Shown here: piece after piece, positions 44,661-53,328 of the stretch | Numbering within the stretch: position 1 is the first letter of the stretch | How the letters are laid out: the number at the start of each line of letters is the position of its first letter | Origin: Phormidium tanganyikae FI6-MK23 | Lineage (GTDB): Bacteria; Cyanobacteriota; Cyanobacteriia; Leptolyngbyales; Leptolyngbyaceae | DNA length: 64,000 bases | Assembly: GCA_019359175.1 (NCBI GenBank) | Contig: JAHHHU010000004.1 | Location: 124,001 to 188,000 of the forward strand | Direction: 5' to 3' | The notes under the pieces: model-generated | Told to the model about the DNA's origin: nothing | What the model saw: only the letters and a program-made list of their open reading frames with translations | Database searches by the model: none | Program-made: the position numbers and the translations under genes

Positions 44661-45602
44661 CTAAAGCTTGTTATAAGTCTTCAACAAATAATTGGGCTGA
44701 CGACTTGTAATCACATAGCCAACGTAGATTAGTAACGATGAGAGAATGACGATCGGAAGTGAAAACAACAGAAAATAAGCATGACGAAAATCTCGATCGA
44801 CCATTTTAGAAATGCGATCGATAAAAATGCCAAACTTACCTTTTTTGCCAGTCATTGTAGGTTCTGCATTCGTTGAAGTTGGAATCAATTTCTTCTGCCA
44901 ATAATAGTCATGCCCAATCAACAAAAATCGCCAAAAGAAATGTGATAAACCATTCGGCGGTGCGTGAAGGGCGCGGGCTTTCGGTTGCTGCCAAATGATC
45001 GTTCCTGACTGAATTAACTCGTGAGCATGAATCGCACAATTACCTCGGTAAAGGGGTAAGTCGATCGGAATCGGATAAGCGAGTAAGAACGATCGACGAA
45101 ATGCCACGTTATTCAAGAAATAATGTTTTCCTGGCGTTAATCCACTGCGTCCAGAATACTGTGGAAAAATATAGCCCAATGCCATCGCAGTCCCATAAAA
45201 TCCAACGCCGTTTGTCGTTGTTTCACCTGCAACGACTTGAATCTCTTCGGAGTACGTAAAAGGAGCTAATATCTTTCTCAACCATCCCGATTCGTACAGA
45301 CAATCCGAATCGTAATAAACAACAATTTCGCCTGTTGCCAACTTCGCACCGAGCATTTTCGACTCGTAATATCCCGTACCCAGTGGAGCCGAACACACCT
45401 TAACCCAAGGATATTGCTCTGTTAATCTCATCAACAAGTCCGCAGGAATATCACCGCTCTCGATCAGCAGCACTTCCCGCGCCTTGATCGGAGACGGATC
45501 TTGATTTGCCAAACTAGCAAGCGATCGCACTAAACCCTGTAAATCGGCAGTCGCCAGATTCTCAGTTTCCAGCACGATCGAAAAATCAAATTCTGCGGAC
45601 AT
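44661..45602 (-). CDS. Glycosyltransferase family 2 with C-terminal membrane segment
   Basis: 313 residues. The N-terminus SIVLETENLATADLQGLV is a GT2 variant, VLLIESGDIPADLL follows, VVYYDSDCLYESGWL carries the DxD motif, and NNVAFRRSFLL is a typical GT2 acceptor motif. The C-terminal segment FLLFSLPIVILSSLLIYVGYVI spans the membrane once, close to the end. So it is probably anchored and makes a cell-surface glycan or glycolipid. It is isolated from the main EPS cluster and diverges from rnhA. Confidence 0.8.
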   Translation of the reverse strand: MSAEFDFSIVLETENLATADLQGLVRSLASLANQDPSPIKAREVLLIESGDIPADLLMRLTEQYPWVKVCSAPLGTGYYESKMLGAKLATGEIVVYYDSDCLYESGWLRKILAPFTYSEEIQVVAGETTTNGVGFYGTAMALGYIFPQYSGRSGLTPGKHYFLNNVAFRRSFLLAYPIPIDLPLYRGNCAIHAHELIQSGTIIWQQPKARALHAPPNGLSHFFWRFLLIGHDYYWQKKLIPTSTNAEPTMTGKKGKFGIFIDRISKMVDRDFRHAYFLLFSLPIVILSSLLIYVGYVITSRQPNYLLKTYNKL

Positions 45603-45659
45603 AAGCTTTTCTTTTATTCATCGCCAATACGGTAGTCTAGATCAGCTTTAAAATTGACT

Positions 45660-46457
45660 ATGACTTCTCGCACGATTCAAAAAATCTACACGGATGGCGC
45701 TTGTTCGGGCAATCCAGGCGCAGGCGGTTGGGGCACAGTCATCTACTACAACGATGGCACAGTTCAGGAACTTGGCGGCTATGCTCCAGATACCACCAAC
45801 AATCGAATGGAAATGCAAGCCGCGATCTCAGCACTCGACTTTTTCAGAACTTCAGGAGAGTCGAACGTTGTTGCTCTCTACACTGATAGCGAATATGTAA
45901 AAAACGGCATCACCAAATGGCTACCAGGATGGAAAAAAAAGGGGTGGAAAACCTCTACCGGAAAACCTGTTTTGAATCAGGATCTTTGGGAACAACTGGA
46001 TCAACTCGATTCGCCTAAAGTGGAATGGCGATATGTGCGGGGACATTCGGGCGATCCAGGCAACGAGCGCTGTGATGTGATTGCTCGATCGTTCTCTCTC
46101 GGCAAACAGCCCAAACTCAAATCGCCTGATAGCTCTCCCGCGCCGTCTCAGTCCCCTGATGCCCCCATCGTAGAAGCTCCTATGACTGATACTTCACAGC
46201 CGATTGATCTCTCAGAAAGTCTGCCGCGCGAAGTTCGAGTCGAACAGCTTCGCAACTTGGTTGATACGCTGCACATGGCAGATGAAATTGCGAGTAAAGG
46301 CTATCTGATTAGTAGTTCTGAGCTTGCCGACTTAATGGATATCAATGCCAACGCGGTCACCAGTCGCGGGGATCATTGGGTATGGCGCAATTGGGTCGTG
46401 TCGCGGGTGCGGCGAGAAGGCAATCAGATTTTGTGGCAATTGGAACGAGTAGATTAA
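45660..46457 (+). CDS. rnhA: Ribonuclease HI with C-terminal winged-helix-like extension
   Basis: 265 residues. Residues 7-150 are RNase HI, which cuts RNA in RNA-DNA hybrids: IYTDGACSGNPGAGGWG (Asp12), TTNNRMEMQAAISAL (Glu51), ALYTDSEYVKNGI and VRGHSGDPGNERCDVIARS (last Asp). A Pro/Ser-rich linker (SPDSSPAPSQSPDAP) follows. Residues 185-265 form an extra domain (RVEQLRNLVDTL, SELADLMDINANAVTSRG) that looks like a winged helix and is not in E. coli RNase HI. It may bind nucleic acid. TTG 45654 is also in frame; ATG preferred. Confidence 0.9.
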   Translation: MTSRTIQKIYTDGACSGNPGAGGWGTVIYYNDGTVQELGGYAPDTTNNRMEMQAAISALDFFRTSGESNVVALYTDSEYVKNGITKWLPGWKKKGWKTSTGKPVLNQDLWEQLDQLDSPKVEWRYVRGHSGDPGNERCDVIARSFSLGKQPKLKSPDSSPAPSQSPDAPIVEAPMTDTSQPIDLSESLPREVRVEQLRNLVDTLHMADEIASKGYLISSSELADLMDINANAVTSRGDHWVWRNWVVSRVRREGNQILWQLERVD

Positions 46458-46469
46458 ACGTTAGTCTCC

Positions 46470-46601
46470 TCAACTTAGGGGCAGCATTACCTTGACATCA
46501 AGAACAGTGCCATCGATCGCTAAAATTCCTATAAACCGCGTGCGTTGTTGAAACACGGATTCTAGTAAACGAGTGAGATCGAATGTCTCTTCGGAGTGCA
46601 T
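46470..46601 (-). pseudogene. PAS-like gene fragment (43 codons)
   Basis: An open frame from ATG 46601 to TGA encodes FDLTRLLESVFQQRTRFIGI and then LAIDGTVLDVK, which resembles the first strands of a PAS domain (helix, then I-G-x-L-x-x-D-G-x-x-L-x). It stops right after, so no domain could fold. No ribosome site is seen. It is probably a stub of a lost PAS sensor. Chance similarity cannot be excluded. Confidence 0.3.
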
Positions 46602-46694
46602 AACCAAAAATTGAAAAAGGCGCTCGTTTATTTTAGCTAGCAGTGGGGTGAGGAGATTGTTGTTTCTCTGTCACAATTTTGATTTAGAGCAGGC

Positions 46695-46700
46695 TATAAT
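46695..46700 (+). promoter_or_regulatory. Perfect -10 box upstream of oxidoreductase gene
   Basis: TATAAT lies 14 bases before the ATG at 46715. Transcription would start around 46707, giving a leader of only about eight bases, so the mRNA may be nearly leaderless. No good -35 element is seen at the matching distance, so this is a weak call. Confidence 0.35.
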
Positions 46701-46714
46701 CCTGATTTTTCCTT

Positions 46715-47863
46715 ATGCAAACTTACGACTGGATCGTCATCGGTGCAGGCATCACGGGCGCATCTCTCAGCTACGAACTTACGCAACAAGGCTTCTCTGT
46801 CCTCCTGCTCGACTCTGATTCTCATCCCCCTTCTGCGACCCGTTTTAGCTACGGCGGCATCGCTTACTGGTCAGGCACAACCGACCTCACTCGCCAACTC
46901 TGCGCGGAAAGCAAAGCGATTCACCAATCCCTCTCGGCTGAACTCGATGCCGATACTGAATTTCGCGAAATTGACTTACTCTTAACGATCGCTGCCGAAT
47001 CCAATCCCGAAACGCTCACCGCAGCCTACGCTCACTTCGCCACCCCGCCCCAATTTCTCACTGTCGAAGCTGCTCGCGACCTCGAACCCTTGCTTGATCG
47101 AAACGGTATCGCTGGCGCATTAACGGTCAAACACGGACACATTGACGCTGAGAAAACGGCTCGATCGTACATTGGCGCAATGCAGCGATCGAGCGGAACC
47201 TACAAAATTGCAGCGGTAACAAATTTGATCAAAGGCGGAGTCAGCACCACAGAAGGCAAATTCTTCGGGAAAAATATCGTAGTCGCGGCTGGGGCACTGA
47301 CGCGGCAATTTTTGAAAGCAGCGGGAATTGCGATCGCTCAATATTTCACTCAGGCTGAGATTATCGAAATCCCAGTCAGCGATGTACAGCTAAGGACGCT
47401 AGTGATGCCCGCTGAAGCTGAACGATTCCAACTCGAAGTGAGGGCAAGCCGCACTGATGCCATTTGGGATCAACCGGGACAAGAACCCGCACCCCCGATT
47501 CTCGATGCGGGAGCCGTTCAGTTTCGCGACGGGAGGATTATCGTTGGGCAAGTGAGCCGCGTTTTGACTGATCCAAATGCAGCGATCGATGCTGCTCAAA
47601 GCGAAGCAGAGTTACGAAAAAAGATCAGTCGCGTTTTACCGAAAGTTGGAGAATTAGCGGGCACTTGGCAGCATTGTTTGGTGGCATTTAGCGGCGATCG
47701 CTTACCGCTCGTGGGCAAAATTCCCGGTCACGATGCGCTTCATGTTTTCTCAGGCTTCGGAAATCCACTTGCGCTTGTGCCTGCTTTGGCGCGTCGTTTT
47801 GCTATTCAAGCCAAGGGAAAACCCGATTTATTGCTGCAACAGGTTTCACTCGATCGATTCTAG
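46715..47863 (+). CDS. FAD-dependent oxidoreductase (DAO family)
   Basis: 382 residues. YDWIVIGAGITGASLSYELTQQG is the FAD-binding site and LLLDSDS holds the acidic ribose-binding residue. The middle part has HGHIDAEKTARSYIGAM, with the pattern seen where substrate enters. GDRLPLVGKIPGHDALHVFSGFGNPLALVPALARRFA is the C-terminal FAD segment. Likely oxidises an amino or imino acid in the cytosol; substrate unknown. A perfect TATAAT lies 14 bases upstream. It stands alone between degenerate genes. Confidence 0.85.
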   Translation: MQTYDWIVIGAGITGASLSYELTQQGFSVLLLDSDSHPPSATRFSYGGIAYWSGTTDLTRQLCAESKAIHQSLSAELDADTEFREIDLLLTIAAESNPETLTAAYAHFATPPQFLTVEAARDLEPLLDRNGIAGALTVKHGHIDAEKTARSYIGAMQRSSGTYKIAAVTNLIKGGVSTTEGKFFGKNIVVAAGALTRQFLKAAGIAIAQYFTQAEIIEIPVSDVQLRTLVMPAEAERFQLEVRASRTDAIWDQPGQEPAPPILDAGAVQFRDGRIIVGQVSRVLTDPNAAIDAAQSEAELRKKISRVLPKVGELAGTWQHCLVAFSGDRLPLVGKIPGHDALHVFSGFGNPLALVPALARRFAIQAKGKPDLLLQQVSLDRF

Positions 47864-47873
47864 TCGTCCCCGT

Positions 47874-48109
47874 CTAAAACCCTCTGTCACTCTCACAATC
47901 AAACACAACAACAAATTCTCGGTTAGGCATCATTTGACGCAGTACTCGCAAATGCCCATCGGCATCAGTGCGAGTGCGAAATCGTCAACAATGGTGCGCT
48001 GCTTATTTGGGAGGAGACAGACGATCAACCAATTTGTTAAATAGCGATCGCGGTACGATCGCACACGATTCTCAGACGCAGAATCATCAAACTCAGCGTT
48101 GTATGGCAT
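47874..48109 (-). pseudogene. Frameshifted small conserved cyanobacterial protein
   Basis: From ATG 48109 the frame reads MPYNAEFDDSASENRVRSYR, then DRYLTNWLIVCLLPNKQRTIVDDF, and runs into noncoding. Near 47979-47988 the sense moves to another frame: RTRTDADGHLRVLRQMMPN then REFVVVFDCESDRGF and stop. One missing base near GACGATTTCGC restores a 78-residue protein. The joined sequence looks like a small cyanobacterial protein type with a D-A-D-G-H-L-R helix and FVVVFD ending; I know no function for it. Recalled from general familiarity, not searched. Either decay or a missed base. Confidence 0.55.
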
Positions 48110-48275
48110 GATTTATTTACCTCATTTGGGGTGACGCGATCGTGATCTCTTGGCAGGGTTGACGATCGCGCGACAACTTTCAATTCACTTAAATAGCTTG
48201 TCAGGCTACGAGTGATGATTCAAGGTTCAACCCAAAGAAAGTTTGGAAACCTTCATTTTTGAGCAGTGTGAATTC

Positions 48276-48497
48276 GTGGGAAAAATTCGTTGGCGCTTAC
48301 GAGTGGTCATGGCAGACCGAAAAATGACCAATAAAGCACTGGCTCAGATCATGAACATGAATCCGGTTAGCATCTCGAAATTAAAGAATGCAGATGATAT
48401 GCCTGCGATCGGCGGCGAAACGCTTGCAAAACTCTGTGATGCGCTGAATTGCACCCCTGCGGATCTGATTCAATATGTGCCAGATGTTGAGGAGTAA
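48276..48497 (+). CDS. Small XRE-family HTH regulator
   Basis: 73-residue DNA-binding protein of the Cro/XRE-like HTH_26 type: VGKIRWRLRVVMADRKMTN, KALAQIMNMNPVSISKLKNA (helix-turn-helix), and ETLAKLCDALNCTPADLIQYVP. The frame opens at TTG 48243, but the GTG at 48276 gives the family-typical start. These proteins occur alone or with toxin-like genes. Here it stands next to a broken toxin-antitoxin-like pair on the other strand. DNA target unknown. Confidence 0.78.
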   Translation: MGKIRWRLRVVMADRKMTNKALAQIMNMNPVSISKLKNADDMPAIGGETLAKLCDALNCTPADLIQYVPDVEE

Positions 48498-48529
48498 TTT
48501 ATTGCGATCGAGTTTTCTGAAATTTCACT

Positions 48530-48829
48530 TCAATCTATTAGTCCTTCTTGCTGAAGAACGATCTCGTAGTCTTCACGGCTCAGAGGGCAATCAATTCAAT
48601 TCAAAAAGTCCGATTTTTTGAGGCGACACTGCTTCGCCATTTGAGAAAAGATATTATCTGGAATCTCTTTCATCTTCTTGCTATGGCTCGTTTTTGTGAT
48701 AACCGTTGTTATCTCACCATTCAATGTGACGTATGAAAAGTAGTGATGATCCCTTTCATCTAACTCAAATCCTTTCTTCCTGAGTGCGGCTTCTACTTTT
48801 GCTTTCGGTTTCGGTATTTCAACGTAACT
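48530..48829 (-). pseudogene. Degenerate HicA-like toxin gene, lost start and in-frame stop
   Basis: Downstream of the gene at 48830-49138, in the same frame, the sequence reads PKPKAKVEAALRKKGFELD, then HHYFSYVTLNGEITTVITKT, SKKMKEIPDNIFSQMAKQ and CRLKKSDFLN. A TGA at 48596-48598 interrupts, then IDCPLSREDYEIVLQQEGLID and stop. ATA at 48815-48817 sits where ATG would be expected. The core (beta strands then helix with S-K-K-x-I-x-x-x-x-x-x-Q-M-A-K-Q) resembles HicA/YcfA-like mRNA interferases. Two defects make it a probable pseudogene. Family assignment is by pattern and is uncertain. Confidence 0.5.
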
Positions 48830-49138
48830 CTAGACTTCTTCTAACTGCGTTGCTAACAATTCGCGCAGCTTTAGAGCATCTTTTGTAAATTTTGCTCCGC
48901 TAGATTTAACATACTTATTCCACATAAACAAGATTTGCTCATTAATTTCCTGAAATAACTCATCTTTGGTATGAGCGAATACGAATAAATTAATTGCTGA
49001 GTCTTCAGCAATCATTAACTCATGCATTTCTTCGTCATATTTTACTGGAATAACAAGCGGGTTTCTAAATCGAAGCCTCTGATTTTTCCACTCGACTTCT
49101 TTGATCTCGATCGTTGTCTCAAGCTCAGGTTTCATCAT
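48830..49138 (-). CDS. Small conserved protein, possible antitoxin-like partner
   Basis: 102 residues. Reads IEIKEVEWKNQRLRFRNPLV, then IPVKYDEEMHELMIAEDSAI, NLFVFAHTKDELFQEINEQ and a final helical stretch to LLATQLEEV. The pattern (short beta strands, acidic patch, C-terminal helix) recalls small cyanobacterial proteins encoded just before HicA-like genes. It is intact, while its downstream partner is not. The frame is open to 49219; ATG at 49138 is the first of two adjacent Mets, and an ATG at 49174 is also possible. Function unknown. Confidence 0.55.
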   Translation of the reverse strand: MMKPELETTIEIKEVEWKNQRLRFRNPLVIPVKYDEEMHELMIAEDSAINLFVFAHTKDELFQEINEQILFMWNKYVKSSGAKFTKDALKLRELLATQLEEV

Positions 49139-49180
49139 ATTAAAAAGCACTACCTTATTCGCTATTCCAATCATATTCGA

Positions 49181-49215
49181 TAAAAAACCGGAAGACCTTT
49201 GGAGCCTCCCGGTTT
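49181..49215 (-). terminator. Intrinsic terminator of petH
   Basis: On the minus strand, AAACCGGGAG pairs with CTTCCGGTTT (one G-U pair), followed by a run of six T (49182-49187 on the plus strand is A-rich). It lies 21 bases after the petH stop. Confidence 0.8.
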
Positions 49216-49235
49216 GCAAGTTTATGAGCTAGATC

Positions 49236-51003
<1,768 letters not shown>

Positions 51004-52014
51004 ATGACCAGTAAGCCAGACCGCGTGGTTCTGATTGGCGTTGCCGGAGACTCCGGGTGCGGTAAGTCCACGTTTCTGCGCCGAATCACAGATCTGTTCG
51101 GGGAAGATTTCGTCACTGTAATCTGCCTGGATGATTACCACAGTCTGGATCGGAAACAACGCAAAGAAACGGGCATCACCGCACTCAATCCGAAGGCAAA
51201 CAATTTTGATCTGATGGCTGAACAGATCAAAGCGTTAAAGAGCGGTGAAACGATCGATAAGCCGATTTACAACCACGAAACGGGCATGATCGATCCTCCG
51301 GAGAAGATCGAGCCAAATCACATCGTGGTGATCGAAGGCTTACATCCGCTCTATGACCAGCGCGTCCGCGATTTGATCGATTTCAGCGTCTATCTCGACA
51401 TCAGCGATGAAGTCAAAATCGCCTGGAAGATTCAGCGCGACATGGCAGAACGCGGTCACAGTTATGAAGATGTATTGGCACAAATCAATTCGCGCAAACC
51501 TGACTTTGATGCGTACATCGATCCGCAAAAAGAATTCGCGGATGTGGTGATTCAAGTTTTGCCGACGCAGTTGATCAAAGAAGACAAAGAACGGAAGGTT
51601 CTGCGCGTTCAAATGATTCAGCGCGATGGCATCGACGGCTATGATCCGGTTTACTTGTTTGACGAAGGTTCTACGATCGATTGGACTCCTTGCGGTCGGA
51701 AGCTCACCTGTTCGTATCCCGGCATCAGAATGCACTACGGGCCTGATGTGTACTACAAACACGGCGTTTCGGTTCTCGAAGTGGATGGTCAATTCGATAA
51801 GCTCGAAGAAGTGATCTACATTGAGCAGCATTTGAGCAAAACCTCAGCGAAATACAACGGTGAAGCGACCGAGTTGTTGCTGCAACACCGTGAGTATCCA
51901 GGTTCTAACAATGGAACAGGCTTGTTCCAAGTGCTGACCGGATTGAAAATGCGTGCGACTTACGAGCGCTTGACGAACAAGGCTGGAGCGGCAAAGATCC
52001 CTGCAAAGGTCTAG
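51004..52014 (+). CDS. prk: Phosphoribulokinase
   Basis: 336-residue Calvin-cycle enzyme that makes ribulose-1,5-bisphosphate from ribulose-5-phosphate and ATP. GVAGDSGCGKST is the P-loop (residues 12-23). Cys19 and Cys41 (VICLDDYHSLD) form the regulatory thiol pair. A second pair is near residues 230-237 (CGRKLTC), which matters for CP12/GAPDH binding in related enzymes. HGVSVLEVDGQFD is a conserved later segment. GAGGAACC before the ATG is a good ribosome site. It is followed by an intrinsic terminator. Confidence 0.96.
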   Translation: MTSKPDRVVLIGVAGDSGCGKSTFLRRITDLFGEDFVTVICLDDYHSLDRKQRKETGITALNPKANNFDLMAEQIKALKSGETIDKPIYNHETGMIDPPEKIEPNHIVVIEGLHPLYDQRVRDLIDFSVYLDISDEVKIAWKIQRDMAERGHSYEDVLAQINSRKPDFDAYIDPQKEFADVVIQVLPTQLIKEDKERKVLRVQMIQRDGIDGYDPVYLFDEGSTIDWTPCGRKLTCSYPGIRMHYGPDVYYKHGVSVLEVDGQFDKLEEVIYIEQHLSKTSAKYNGEATELLLQHREYPGSNNGTGLFQVLTGLKMRATYERLTNKAGAAKIPAKV

Positions 52015-52036
52015 AGGCGTTTTGAAATGATTTTGA

Positions 52037-52062
52037 GGGGGTGCAAGTTGCGCCCCTTTTTT
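52037..52062 (+). terminator. Intrinsic terminator of prk
   Basis: GGGGTGC and GCGCCCC pair (with one G-U) around the loop AAGTT, and six T follow. It begins 22 bases after the prk stop. Confidence 0.85.
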
Positions 52063-52129
52063 GTGAAAAAATTAGGGGTAATCTCTTTTCTAAGTTGTGG
52101 CTGAAAGACCTTGAGTTTGCTGAAAAGCA

Positions 52130-52339
52130 ATGTCTTCAATTTTTATAAAAGCGATTCCACTTCTCATCGGGCTTTTAGTGACGACGGCTTGCCAAAATTC
52201 GTCTGGTGTAAGCCAATCCTCCGCCGCGATCGTTTCCACTTCATCGGTTCAAGCGGCTCCAGAGACTCAATCGAATCCGTCGATCGCAGTCGTTCCGAAA
52301 GGTGATTTATCGATTGATCTGGAAAAAGAATGGATTTGA
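52130..52339 (+). CDS. Small putative lipoprotein
   Basis: 69 residues, not recognised. Residues 1-21 are hydrophobic (SIFIKAIPLLIGLLVTTAC), ending in a near-lipobox TTAC with Cys21. The rest is Ser/Ala/Val-rich and low in complexity (SSGVSQSSAAIVSTSSVQAA) and ends in GDLSIDLEKEWI. No close ribosome site, so expression is uncertain. It lies 68 bases after the prk terminator and may have its own promoter. Confidence 0.5.
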   Translation: MSSIFIKAIPLLIGLLVTTACQNSSGVSQSSAAIVSTSSVQAAPETQSNPSIAVVPKGDLSIDLEKEWI

Positions 52340-52500
52340 GCGATCGCGCTAATAAATTGTGATTTACTAATCATTCCGATAAGTTCTGCTTCAGAATCTG
52401 ATGCAATCTGAGGTAGCGCTTTAATTTATAATGATTGCTTAAGAATCAGATATTTATCATCGAACACAGCGCCCTGCGTGAATTCTTCCAGTAGTTGGCG
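52330..52500 (-). pseudogene. CBS-domain-like remnant
   Basis: Reading minus from 52500: VFDDKYLILKQSL, then TAA (52427-52429), then IKALPQIASDSEAELIGMIS and KSQFISAIA. The second part resembles the end of a CBS domain (L-P-x-x-D-x-x-x-x-L-I-G-M-I-S-K-S-x-x). No start codon is seen. It overlaps the end of the small lipoprotein gene on the other strand. Probably the trace of a lost gene, or chance similarity. Confidence 0.25.
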
Positions 52501-52537
52501 AACTGTAAATCTGTAAATCATTGAGGTGATCGCGACG

Positions 52538-53209
52538 ATGGCAACCAGCCGTGGAAATCAAACCAATCGCAGGGTAAACAATCGACGCACCGCAGCGAAA
52601 GTGACAGGAACCCCTGAGAGTTCGGCTCCAACGGCTGAAACTTCACCGATCGCAGATGCTCCTAACCCAAAAGCCAGCGAATCGATCGCAAACGAACAGG
52701 TTAACCCCCCGATTTCGGAGCCTGCTCCGGAAACTGATCCCCAAACCCCATTCACAGAACTAACCCCAAAGGAATCTCCTATGAGTAAGTCAGACGTAAT
52801 CGACGCAACGGCAACGCCCGCAGAAGGAAAAGGAAGCGCGCTTGAGATTCTTAGCCTTCCCAGTCTCTCGGCTGGAAATCGCCCCGTGATGTCGGATGAT
52901 TTTGAAGTGGCAGGCACGATTCAGGCAGCGGGAATTCGCCCGATCGAAGCGAGTCATCTTGCAGTGTACGGCACGATCTTAAACGGTCGTCCGATTATGT
53001 CGAGCAGTTTGAGAGTTGCTGAAATGCTTCCGGGCAATCGTCCGATCTTCTACAGTGATTTTCACTCAGTAGAAGGTTCAGAAACCTTGGGGCGACCCGT
53101 AATGGTAAGTGACCCAGGATTGCTATCCGCTGACAGGCACATGGGAGACCGTCCAGTGTTTTCTAATGATCTTGATGACTCCACCGCGCTGATGGGTTTT
53201 ATCGATTAA
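52538..53209 (+). CDS. RPV/RPI-repeat protein of unknown function
   Basis: 223 residues. The first 25 residues are basic (MATSRGNQTNRRVNNRRTAA). Residues 26-80 are rich in Pro, Thr, Ser and Glu and likely disordered. The C-terminal half holds about six copies of a 17-22-residue unit with consensus [G/N]xRP[V/I]xxSD/Sxx: NRPVMSDDF, IRPIEASHL, GRPIMSSSL, NRPIFYSDF, GRPVMVSDP, DRPVFSNDL. It ends in ALMGFID. No signal or membrane segment. I recall similar repeats in other cyanobacterial proteins but know no function. GAGGTG lies about nine bases before the chosen ATG; GTG 52526 is an alternative. Confidence 0.75.
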   Translation: MATSRGNQTNRRVNNRRTAAKVTGTPESSAPTAETSPIADAPNPKASESIANEQVNPPISEPAPETDPQTPFTELTPKESPMSKSDVIDATATPAEGKGSALEILSLPSLSAGNRPVMSDDFEVAGTIQAAGIRPIEASHLAVYGTILNGRPIMSSSLRVAEMLPGNRPIFYSDFHSVEGSETLGRPVMVSDPGLLSADRHMGDRPVFSNDLDDSTALMGFID

Positions 53210-53233
53210 GCATTCAATCGAATCTGAGTCTAC

Positions 53234-53263
53234 GGGTGCTTCTGAAAGGGAGTACCCATTTTT
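53234..53263 (+). terminator. Intrinsic terminator after RPV-repeat gene
   Basis: GGGTGCT pairs with AGTACCC (one G-U pair) around a ten-base loop, followed by ATTTTTA. It begins 25 bases after the stop at 53209. Confidence 0.65.
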
Positions 53264-53328
53264 ATCGGTATCTCACGCAGAGAACCGTTTATCATGGCTT
53301 AATGTCCCCAAACTATTAAAAACTTCCC

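Noticed and set aside
47733-48044. 103-codon ORF on the plus strand overlapping the flavoprotein 3' end
   Set aside because: Composition is not protein-like, and the minus strand holds a better coding signal, though frameshifted.
48180-48245. tRNA-like stretch with GGTTCAACCC
   Set aside because: The T-arm-like motif has no matching acceptor or anticodon stem around it.
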